A program made the translations under genes and the position numbers. The notes under the pieces were generated by a model that was given only the letters and a program-made list of their open reading frames with translations, was not told the origin of the DNA and ran no database searches. A DNA stretch of 64,000 nucleotides from Ascidia mentula (Eukaryota; Chordata; Ascidiacea; Phlebobranchia; Ascidiidae), in NCBI GenBank assembly GCA_947561715.1, contig OX387197.1, positions 18,398,266-18,462,265 on the forward strand, in the 5' to 3' direction. Shown one piece after another: positions 50,377 to 60,869 of the stretch (positions are counted from its first letter, which is position 1; each line of letters starts with the position of its first letter).

Positions 50377-53300
50377 ATGGCCAAGAAAAAGAAGGGTTTA
50401 GCCGACAAAGTTAGGCAGTCCAAGATGAACAAAAAATCATCAAATACGCTTGAAAAAGTTCGAAACAATCCATTTGAGATCAAAATAAACAAACAGAAGC
50501 ATAATATCCTCGGAAGGAAAACAAAACACGACCGGGGTCTGCCAGGTGTATCCAAGTCGAAAGCAAACAAAAAGGTTGATCACAAAACTGTAGTGGTGTA
50601 ACTGTTGTTAATGCCTGGTTGGCCTTTTAAAAGATACACCTTGTGTTGGTTTTACAATCTCTATACATTTTGTGACAGTATTTTTATGTTGCAGAGAAAG
50701 GACACTTTGTTGAAAGAGTATAAGCAGCGGAATAAGACAAATTTAATCAAGGATGAGCGATTTGGAAATGATGACACCCAAACTAGTCTGGAGGAAAAAA
50801 TGCTGCAAAGATTTGCACTTGAGCGGAAACAAAAACATGAAAAAATGGCACAGTTTAAGTAAGTTGATTAATCATCAAAAAAGTCGTGGGTTAAAAATGT
50901 GGGTAGTATCTGGTAAGTGTTGATTTTCATGTTACCACACGTATCAAGCAAATAAAAAACAATTTTTCACTTTTGACAGTCTCAATGAGGATGAAGATCT
51001 CACACATTTGGGTCAATCACTTTCAAACTTAGACAAATTTGATGATTTTGAAGCAAGTGATAATGAAGATGACACTGGAATTATATCAGGTTATATTAGA
51101 AATGTCATGGATTCAATCTGCTAGGTACCTAAACATGATGTGTATTAGGGGAGTATGTAACTCATGCCCACTTTGGTGGTGGCATCTTCAGTAAGAAAGA
51201 TTCCGTAGATGAGGAAAATCAAGCTGATGCTCCCCGTTCTAGAAAGGATGTAATTGACGAAATAATTGCAAAGTCTAAGCAAGCAAAGGTTAGTTTACTT
51301 TTTTCTTACAACTGTAGTCACTTGGTCAGACAAAGGTGAGATTACAATTGGATGTTGCTCTTCAGTATGAAAAACAGGCAACCAAAGAGAAGTCTGATGA
51401 ATTGTGTGACAAGCTTGATGATACATGGAAAGATTTTGAGAAGTTGCTAAAGTCATCACTACGGACTAATCAAGGTAAATCTTGATGTGTAAATTTTTAA
51501 TTTATTACATTTGCTTTCGTTCAAAGATAAAGAAACTGCTCGAGATTGCTCTCGACCAGATGAATATGATATTGCCGTCAGGCAAATGCTTTACGAAAGA
51601 AAAGCAGCTCCAACTGAGAAGTAAGTTTAAACAAAGTGAAAAATACTCCAAAATGCGCATACAAGCATTGTGCTCCTACATTAAAAAGTTTGCCGTAAAT
51701 TTTTTATTGATCTGTTAAACTTTTCTGTATGCTCTGTCTTGCTTATCAGTCTTTGCTAATTGCTATTTATAAAACCATTTTTGTACTGAATGTGCGTTTA
51801 AACCAGGGCCAAAACAGAGGAAGAGCTGCAACTTGAAAGAGAAGCTGAACTGAAGAAAGAAGAAGAAGAAAGGTTACGAAGGATGCAGACTGAGTTTTCT
51901 GGTGGTCAAAACAAGTATAAACATCAATCAGCTGATGCCCTGGAGGAAGAGTGAGTTTCTGTTTGTCGGATACACATGTATATATATCTGACATTAAGCG
52001 TGAAGTTTGCCAATTATCCATGGTGGGGTGTGTGTGTGTGATGTAATCCTATCGACAAAAAGCTGTTGGAGATGTTATGTTTCTTGCACACCCCTTGCTG
52101 CGAATTAGGTCACTTTATTTCATTGATAGTTGACATTTCCATCTCAAAGATATTGCCACATAGACTTGACTGTAGCACAATATTTTCATTTCATGATTCG
52201 CATGTGTGTAAAACAGAGCCACATCAAGCTTGGCTAAATATAAAAAATACATGGAACAAAACATTTAGTTGTATTAGAATTGATGTTTTCACTATGAACT
52301 AGATACTCAACCTTTCCCATTCCAATCAATCAACTTCTTCCTTGAATGTGCTTCACCCACAAATATGAGACAAATGAACTCTTGTCGGTTGCATTACGGG
52401 TGTATTTGGACCAGTAAAACTAATCAAAGATGTGATTATGTCTCCAAAAGGCATTTAAAGTAAAACTTTACATTTCTTTTTTCAGTTACTTTGTGAGTGA
52501 GCCAATGGGTGAAGACATTCAACCTCTATCATTTGGGATGCATGGATCAGATGATGAACAATCTGTGGGTGATGATGAAGAAGTTAAGGTTTTTTGATCA
52601 AGATTATTTTGTCAATTTATACTGCATGAAAACATGGGCACTCTAGTCTGGGGTTAGGTTGATTTAAATTAGTATTCCATTCAGCTGTCGCCATCTTTGT
52701 AAACATGTTGGTTTTCTCCTGCTTGGATACAGAAATAAGATAAAACCTTTGTAAAAATACAGAAAAATGACAAGTCGGAAGATGAAGACGAAAATTTCCT
52801 GCAGGAAGAAGAATCAGAACTGGGTGATCTTGGCATTGAGGAAGATGACAAAGAAGAGGTTGACTCTAATCATAGTGATGAAGATGAATCAGATGACTAC
52901 TCTGACATCGATTCTGGAAATGAAGATGATGCAGATCTTACAAGTATTGATACTGAAGAAGGATCTACAAAACAGAAACTGTCACCACAAAAGCAGGAGA
53001 GCAGGAAAATTACTACAAGTTTAAAGTGTGAGTTGCTTTTGAGTAAAAATAAACTACTCAAATTGTGTGTGTAAGAAAAAAAAATGGCAAAAGAAAAAAC
53101 TGCTGGACGTGAACACAAGTAGTTGGTTGCAAAAAAAGAAGGTTCACATTATATAACAAGTTACCGAAAAATTCCACTGTTCATTTTATCATTTTTTTGC
53201 TTCCTAGTTCCAGTTTCCTATGCTGAGTTTGCGTCACGGATGTCGCTTTCTAGTGAAGAAACTGCTGCATCTTCTCTTACTTCCCAGCTGCGAAAACAAT

Positions 53301-56300
53301 TTGCACCAAGCCTTGCAAAAGGAAATAAGGCCAGGATGGTTGAACTGTTTGCTTATGTGTGGGAACACTGCTGCAAGATGGCTTGTCACTCACCACCCCA
53401 GTTCAAAGTTATTGCCACACTCACAAAGTAAGCGTTTATTGTGTTGCTACAGTTCATTTCAACAACATACCATGTATAACTGGTCAAAAATCTTCCTGGT
53501 GGTTCTTTCTGTTATTAAGTGTAGTGTATCATGTCTGGCCATTGATATTTTTTGAAAAATTTATAAAACATTTTCTTTACATTGGAAATTTTGTTATATT
53601 ATAATAGTTTATTAAACAAATGTTTTAAATCACTTTTCACAGGGTAACTGACAAACTGTAATGCTTGATATTTTGACTCAGGCATTTGCATGAACTTTGT
53701 TCAGTCAACAGTGAAGTATGCTGTCAATGTGTTGTCGAAAGGATGAAGAGATCTTATCAGACTTGTTTTCGTGCAAATAAATCAATTGTCCCATGGCCAT
53801 CTTTAGATGTGGTGAGACAGCTCAACAAATTAGTGCGTTTTTTACAAGGAACGCAATATTTGGTTATCGTAAATGTTGTCACAATATGCAAAATGTTAGA
53901 TAATGATATTGCCAAAAAAACTGGCATACACATTTTCTTTTTTGTAACTTTCTGAAAATTGTTTGTCTGATCTGGCCTAAGCAGATGAAACGGTAAATCT
54001 TCAAAAAATTATGTTTTGTTTAAGCTCATACAGTTCAAGCTCTTCAAAAACCTGTTTTCAACGAGCGACTTTCGCCACCCAGTGGTAACACCCGCATTCT
54101 ACTTCATGTGCAATCTCCTCACCAAATCTTGTTTGAACACTGTTAGGTAAAGTGATGGACAATTATTTACCTTCCGGCTTTCCTGCTATTTGTTTTCTGT
54201 GCATTCCTGCAATATTGCCTACATGTTTTTTAGTGACGTATCCCGCGGCTTGTTCTTGTGCACGATGTTGTACGAATATGTTTCCTTCTCAAAACGCTTC
54301 GTCCCAGAATGCATCAACTATCTTGTGACAATCCTGTGTCTTGCCTTGCCCAGAAAATCTCATTTGGAAAAGCGTAAGATATCGTGTTGCCTTTATTGCT
54401 TGCCTTAGCAGACTGGACTGTTAATGCACTTCGACTTCGTGCAAATTGTATAAAAACAATGTTTATTTTTCAGGTATTCCTGGTGTCGCGTCAATTAGAT
54501 TCAACAACAAAAACGTAGAACTTTTGAAATGGAGTAACGATACTACACAATTTCACGAAATCAAAAGACCGAGTTTACACTTGCTTGTTGCGTCATCAAG
54601 TCACAACACCAGTGATGCTGACAGGTTGTAGACTATACCCTACAATTATTGTTTAGGAGCAAAAAAACATGAGTTAATTACACGCAATAGAAAGGTCAAA
54701 GCTAATATTCTAATCGTAATAAAGCAAACATTTCGAACACTGTTGTAATATAACTAACTAAGCACCCACGAAAGCGGACAAGCCAATACAGAGCCCAGCG
54801 AAACAAACAGGAGTAAAATATCACGTGACAGAAACTATTCTCAATGGTCCTCTGCAGTGACGTCATCACCTCACAGCACTGGTGATCACCTCACAGTGTT
54901 CGAAACGTTTGCTTTGTTATGATTAGCTTTGTTTTCTATTTCATGTAATTATTATAAATTTTTGGATTATGTAACAGGTAATTTTTGTAAAATAATTTGA
55001 AGCTACGAATTCCTATTTTTTGAATGTTTGCATCATGTTTTGATCAGAATCGAGCTGCTCTCTGTCGCCCTCACGCTCACGACGAAATTTCTCGAGCTCT
55101 ATTCCGCACTGACGTCATTCAAGGAAATTGCAGCTCCAGTGCAGCAAGTTATGGAAGGACTGTCAGACATGTGCGCACTTTCGCCACCCGCCATCGTCAA
55201 ACTTTCCGACCACGTGTCTGGCTTGATTCGCGATTATGAAAACAAGCCACGAAAGCGTATTTCGTTCGGGAAGAAAAAGGCCAAAGTTCTTCGTCTGATT
55301 GACCCAAAAATCGAAGACACGTAAGTTAAAGCGGAATCTAATTTCAAGATTTACAAACTTTGAAGATCCTGCAATTATACCCAACGTGTTAAACGAGAAT
55401 TGCTGTCAGGTCAACTGTAGTAAAACTCACCCCAGATTACCATTAAGTATTTCCCGAACTTGGCAATCCATTGGTAACGGACCTTCTGGTGTCCGTAGTG
55501 CCTTAAAGTCTGTAATATACTTCACCATTACTAAAAGTTAGATAATTGTTACTGAAACCATATCAGGGGGGAGCCGTTCCAGAAACGGTCCCGCAAAACC
55601 AATCCGGCTAAAAAGGAGCGGGAGAAGCTTCTACACAAACACCGTCGGGAAATGAAAGGAGCTGTTCGCGAAATACGCAAGGACGGTCGCTTCATCGCCC
55701 GACAAAAACAAAAGGAACAAGACGATTTGTGAGTTTGTGGTTTTATAGCTTCGTTTTCAATGCCAGGGTTGCTATTACCATGGATAAGTATGACTGTATA
55801 GAAACATAATTTTAGTTACCATGGCTATACCAACAGCACCAAGTTCAGAGACAGTAATTTTACCAAATACGAATCGGACTGTCAATGATGTTTTTGCCCG
55901 AAACCGACAAACATGACAAACTGTGAAAATTACTTTATCATGTTCCGGATCCCAATTTACCCGTTAAGCACCACCAGTTACGCCGGTACAATGGTGATCG
56001 TGTTTGTTTAATCTTGATATGAAGAGCTATGTGGGTCCAAAACCACCAGCTTATTTTATTCATGACAAACAACATGTAACTGCTCAGAAATTCATTAGCA
56101 AACGTTTCGATTGTATCCACAATCATTGTAAATGCGAAATGCAGATACAACCGTAACGTTTGCTAACGAATTTTGTGGCAGTTATATGGACTATATAATT
56201 TGTCTTGAAGATTTACAAAGCCGTAAGTTCCTAATTTTTTTGTTTATATTTTCAGGGATGCGGAGAGAGCTGCACGAGTTAAACGTCTTTATGGTTTGCT

Positions 56301-56361
56301 TTCAAACCAGGAAGGCGAAGTCCGTAATATCAAGCACAAAAAATATAAGCTTGAAATCTGA
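50377..56361 (+). CDS. NOP14: Nucleolar protein 14, SSU processome component
   Basis: Needed in the nucleolus for 18S rRNA processing and 40S assembly. Seventeen exons join in frame: 50377-50574, 50695-50858, 50980-51089, 51149-51288, 51366-51474, 51527-51620, 51807-51950, 52486-52588, 52763-53027, 53208-53427, 53682-53811, 54025-54146, 54234-54373, 54474-54624, 55048-55320, 55567-55728, 56256-56361; about 876 residues (human 857). Diagnostic blocks: NPFEIKINKQK and GLPGVSKSKA near the N terminus, NEDEDLTHLGQSL, AHFGGGIFSKK, a highly acidic stretch (~355-425), TSDFRHPVVTPAF (~570-582), and the basic tail KLLHKHRREMKGAVREIRKD with RLYGLLSNQEGE. Two introns carry inverted-repeat elements. AATAAA at 56671-56676 is a likely poly(A) signal. 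Confidence 0.96.
54677..54949. mobile_element. MITE-like inverted-repeat element in NOP14 intron 14
   Basis: The ends are imperfect inverted repeats of about 57-67 bp (54677-54743 and 54893-54949) that begin ATTACA and end TGTAAT. They share AATAGAAA, AAAGCTAAT, AAAGCAAAC and TTCGAACACTGT; the left arm has about ten extra bases. A TA dinucleotide flanks both ends, fitting a Tc1/mariner-like TA duplication. No coding capacity. The interior holds a TGACGTCA site (54858-54865). Arm divergence suggests moderate age. Confidence 0.68.
56074..56187. repeat. Hairpin-forming inverted repeat in NOP14 intron 16
   Basis: Two 44-bp arms (56074-56117 and 56144-56187), 36 of 44 positions complementary, enclose a 26-nt loop. 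The arm contains AGCAAACGTTTCGA, an exact 14-mer shared with the MITE-like element in intron 14, so the two may belong to one family. It ends about 70 nt before exon 17 and in RNA would fold into a long stem. Confidence 0.75.
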
Positions 56362-56439
56362 ATACAACCTTGCTTCGGATAAAACGTGTGACCTTTTGTT
56401 TAAGTAGAGCCTTGCAGAAGTTATTGGTAGTGACGTCTT

Positions 56440-56530
56440 GTGCCGGATCCGAGTACCCGGAACCGGCCGGATATTTACCAATTTTCAATACCCGGGCCCG
56501 GCCGGATAATACACTTAATTTTACCGGATA
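56440..56530. repeat. CCGG-rich palindromic patch downstream of NOP14
   Basis: Contains CCGGATCCG, CCCGGAACCGGCCGGATA and CCCGGGCCCGGCCGGATA, overlapping palindromes in otherwise AT-rich DNA. GCCGGATCCCAA recurs at about 56790, and a similar TCCGGATCCCAA at 55943. It may be subterminal sequence of an unidentified DNA transposon; no paired ends or target duplication were found. Confidence 0.4.
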
Positions 56531-56670
56531 GTTGGGAAAGCATTTTTGTCCTAAAAACGGACAAACATTTCGCAAATTACTCAATTTTGGGACCCAGTCT
56601 GTGATACTCGCCGACTTCAAATTTTCTGTTGTTTGTTATTAAAGTTTTTCGTGATGTGTTATACCATATT

Positions 56671-56676
56671 AATAAA
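56671..56676 (+). terminator. Candidate NOP14 poly(A) signal
   Basis: AATAAA, 310 nt after the NOP14 stop codon; the first canonical signal downstream. Confidence 0.55.
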
Positions 56677-57034
56677 TGCCCACGCTGATTTGTTCCACTC
56701 ATGATAAGATAACCTTAAAATAGCTTTCTGTTTGGCAATCAAACACTTTTGCCATACCGATAAAATACACTAATCGGTGTTAACAAACTGCCGGATCCCA
56801 AATATAGGAAAAGCCAAATACAGTTCTAACTTTTGCTCGGCCTGGTCTTATTAGCCAGCCTTTCTCACACATTTCGACCTTCGTCCACAGGAATGACGAA
56901 CTTAAAAATTACCGACACCTGGTCTGGGTCAACCATGAAGTAATCAGTCTGGCAACCATAAACATTTCTTTTCTAGTACCCCAGTTCAAAATACATTTAA
57001 TATAACCTCTAGCTCTATCGTTCGGATAATAATT

Positions 57035-57135
57035 AATATAATCCCACACCGGGATTTGAACTCAGGATATCCTGGGCACGAATCCCGATCAGGTTTTCTT
57101 CTTGGTATATGGGTCTAATCCTTTTGCTCCACGGG
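57035..57135 (-). mobile_element. tRNA-like (SINE-type) sequence at the edge of the minisatellite
   Basis: On the minus strand TGGAGCAAAAGGATTAGA resembles a pol III A box region and, about 60 nt later, GAGTTCAAATCCCGG resembles the B box/T arm of a tRNA. The acceptor ends do not pair well, so a functional tRNA is unlikely; a tRNA-derived SINE head is the better guess. Its A-box end runs directly into the first minisatellite unit. Confidence 0.42.
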
Positions 57136-60100
57136 TGGTATTTAAAATAGTCCTCTAGCTCTACCATACGGGTGGTATTTAAAATACTCCTCTAGCTCAA
57201 CCATACGGGTGGTATTAAAAATAGTCCTCTAGCTCCACCATACGGGTAGTATTTAAAATAGTCCTCTAGCTCCACCATACGGGTGGTATTGAAAATAGTC
57301 CTCTAGCTGCACCATGTGGGTAGGATTTAAAATAGTCCTCTAGCTCCACCATACGGGTAGTATTTAAAATAGTCCTCTAGCTCCACCATACGGGTGGTAT
57401 TTAAAATAGTCCTCTAGCTGCACCATGTGGGTAGGATTTAAAATAGTCCTCTAGCTCCACCATACGGGTAGGATTTAAAATAGTCCTCCAGCTCCACCAT
57501 ACGGGTGGTATATAAAAATAGTCCTCTAGCTCCACTATACGGGTGGTATTCAAAATAGTCCTCTAGCTCCACCACACGGGTGGCATTTAAAATAGTCCTC
57601 TAGCTCCACCATACGGGTGGTATTTAAAATAGTCCTCTAGCTCCACCATACGGGTAATATTTAAAATAGTCCTCTAGCTCCACCATACGGGTAGGATTAA
57701 AAATAGTCCTCTAGCTCCACCATACGGGTGGTATATAAAAATAGTCCTCTAGCTCCACTATACGGGTGGTATTCAAAATAGTCCTCTAGCTCCACCATAC
57801 GGGTGGCATTTAAAATAGTCCTCTAGCTCCACCATACGGGTAGGATTTAAAATAGTCCTCTAGCTCCACCATACGGGTGGTATATAAAAATAGTCCTCTA
57901 GCTCCACCATACGGGTAGTATTTAAAATAGTCCTCTAGCTCCACCATACGGGTGGTATTTAAAATAATCCTCTAGCTGCACCATGTGGGTAGGATTTAAA
58001 ATAGTCCTCTAGCTCCACCATACGGGTGGTATTCAAAATAGTCCTCTAGCTCCACCATACGGGTGGCATTTAAAATAATCCTCTAGCTGCACCATGTGGG
58101 TAGGATTTAAAATAGTCCTCTAGCTCCACCATACGGGTGGTATTTAAAATAGTCCTCTAGCTCCACCATACGGGTGGTATTTAAAATAATCCTCTAGCTG
58201 CACCATGTGGGTAGGATTTAAAATAGTCCTCTAGCTCCACCATACGGGTGGTATTTAAAATAATCCTCTAGCTCCACCATACGGGTGGTATATAAAATAG
58301 TCCTCTAGCTCCACCATACGGGTGGTATTTAAAATAGTCCTCTAGCTCCACCATACGGGTAGGATTTAAAATAGTCCTCTAGCTCCACCATACGGGTGGT
58401 ATATAAAAATAGTCCTCTAGCTCCACTATACGGGTGGTATTCAAAATAGTCCTCTAGCTCCACCATACGGGTGGTATATAAAAATAGTCCTCTAGCTCCA
58501 CCATACGGGTGGTATTTAAAATAGTCCTCTAGCTCCACCATACGGGTAGGATTTAAAATAGTCCTCTAGCTCCACCATACGGGTGGTATATAAAAATAGT
58601 CCTCTAGCTCCACTATACGGGTGGTATTCAAAATAGTCCTCTAGCTCCACCATACGGGTGGCATTTAAAATAATCCTCTAGCTGCACCATGTGGGTAGGA
58701 TTTAAAATAGTCCTCTAGCTCCACCATACGGGTGGTATTTAAAATAGTCCTCTAGCTCCACCATACGGGTGGCATTTAAAATAATCCTCTAGCTGCACCA
58801 TGTGGGTAGGATTTAAAATAGTCCTCTAGCTCCACCATACGGGTGGTATTTAAAATAATCCTCTAGCTCCACCATACGGGTGGTATATAAAATAGTCCTC
58901 TAGCTCCACCATACGGGTGGTATTTAAAATAATCCTCTAGCTGCACCATGTGGGTAGGATTTAAAATAGTCCTCTAGCTCCACCATACGGGTGGTATTTA
59001 AAATAATCCTCTAGCTGCACCATGTGGGTAGGATTTAAAATAGTCCTCTAGCTCCACCATACGGGTGGTATTTAAAATAATCCTCTAGCTCCACCATACG
59101 GGTGGTATATAAAATAGTCCTCTAGCTCCACTATACGGGTGGTATTCAAAATAGTCCTCTAGCTCCACCATACGGGTGGCATTTAAAATAGTCCTCTAGC
59201 TCCACCATACGGGTGGTATTTAAAATAGTCCTCTAGCTCCACCATACGGGTGGTATATAAAAATAGTCCTCTAGCTCCACTATACGGGTGGTATTCAAAA
59301 TAGTCCTCTAGCTCCACCATTCGGGTGGCATTTAAAATAGTCCTCTAGCTCCACCATACGGGTAGGATTTAAAATAGTCCTCTAGCTCCACCATACGGGT
59401 GGTATTTAAAATAATCCTCTAGCTGCACCATGTGGGTAGGATTTAAAATAGTCCTCTAGCTCCACCATACGGGTGGTATTTAAAATAATCCTCTAGCTGC
59501 ACCATGTGGGTAGGATTTAAAATAGTCCTCTAGCTCTACCATACGGGTGGTATTTAAAAATAGTCCTCTAGCTCCACCATACGGGTGGTATTTAAAATAC
59601 TCCTCTAGCTCCACCATACGGGTGGTATTTAAAATAGTCCTCTAGCTCCACCATACGGGTGGTATTTAAAATAGTCCTCTAGCTCCACCATACGGGTGGT
59701 ATTTAAAATAGTCCTCTAGCTCCACCATACGGGTGGTATTTAAAAATAGTCCTCTAGCTCGACCATACGGGTGGTATTTAAAATAGTCCTCTAGCTCCAC
59801 CATACGGGTGGTATTTAAAAATAGTCCTCTAGCTCCACCATACGGGTGGTATTTAAAATAGTCCTCTAGCTCCACCATACGGGTGGTATTTAAAAATAGT
59901 CCTCTAGCTCTACCATACGGGTGGTATTTAAAATAGTCCTCTAGCTCCACCATGCGGGTGGTATTTAAAATAGTTCTCCAGCTCCACCATACGGGTGGTA
60001 TTTAAAATAGTCCTCCAGCTCTACCATGCGGGTGGTATTTAAAATAGTCCTCCAGCTCTACCATGCGGGGGGTATTTAAAATAGTCCTCTAGCTCCACCA

Positions 60101-60330
60101 TGCGGGTGGTATTTAAAATAGTCCTCTAGCTCCACCATACGGGTAGTTTTTAAAATAGTCCTCTAGCTCCACCATACGGGTGGTATTTAAAATAGTCCTC
60201 TAGCTCCACCATGCGGGTACTATTTAAAAATAGTCCTCCAACTCTACCATGCAGTTACCATTCAAAATAGTCCTCTAGCTTCGCCATGCGAATAATAATT
60301 ATTGTAGTCCTCTAGCTCTATTAAAATATC
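57133..60330. repeat. 37-bp minisatellite, roughly 85 copies, with higher-order variants
   Basis: Consensus unit on the plus strand: AGTCCTCTAGCTCCACCATA then CGGGTGGTATTTAAAAT (37 bp), with 38-bp variants that add an A. Recurring variants are GCACCATGTGGGTAGG, CCACTATACGGGTGGTATTC, GGTGGCATTT and GGTGGTATATAAAAA. Sets of variants recur in fixed order, so blocks of several units have been duplicated. The last ~800 bp lack most of these variants and instead contain ATGCGGGTGG types. Units at both edges (about 56995-57030 and 60240-60330) are degenerate. Copy number is estimated from length divided by unit size. Confidence 0.95.
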
Positions 60331-60760
60331 TATGATTCCAGAAAAATATTTTTTGTGTCATGTATTCCTTATCCTAGGTTACCGAATACTTAAAAGAAAA
60401 ACTTGTATTTTGATGCCATAAAGAGTGTAAGTAACTTTCAATTCGCGGTCCTGTAGGAACTTTGTTCCATACTGGTGGAAATTTCTGTTCTGGAGTGACT
60501 TTTATCACGAGAGCATATTAAATGTTGCTTTCTCACGAGGTCATGTCTTTAGCTGTGAACACTTCCGTTCAATGCTGTGGGAAAAGAGACAAATGCTCTC
60601 GTAAATTTTCTCAGTGCTCTCCAACCGCGCGGCTGAATAATGTCTGGAAAGACGCTCCGTCACGGCAAACTTTGCTCGCGTCACACAAATTACAACATTA
60701 TTTATTTTTTTAACCCAGCGATTCAAAATGATTTTATGTGTTACACTTTTGTGCTTTAAT

Positions 60761-60867
60761 AAAATGTCCCTAAGCGCAGCTTTTTATGGCATTAAAATAG
60801 TTGATTCTGATTCAACTTGTAATTAATTGTAAAAAATGTCCCTAAGCGCAGCTTTTGATGGCATTAA
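60761..60867 (+). repeat. 35-bp direct repeat, two copies 72 bp apart
   Basis: 60761-60795 and 60833-60867 agree at 34 of 35 positions; the shared core is AATGTCCCTAAGCGCAGCTT. The near identity points to a recent local duplication or a conserved pair of binding sites. Confidence 0.85.
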
Positions 60868-60869
60868 TT

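Noticed and set aside
58329-59953. Open frames on the minus strand encoding repeated MVELEDYF / GGARGLFL peptides.
   Set aside because: They arise inside the minisatellite where 37-bp and 38-bp units alternate. The unit is not a multiple of three and pure 37-bp runs meet stops, so no stable coding frame exists.
57133-60330. CRISPR-like regular array.
   Set aside because: Units are contiguous with no unique spacers and the window is plainly eukaryotic.
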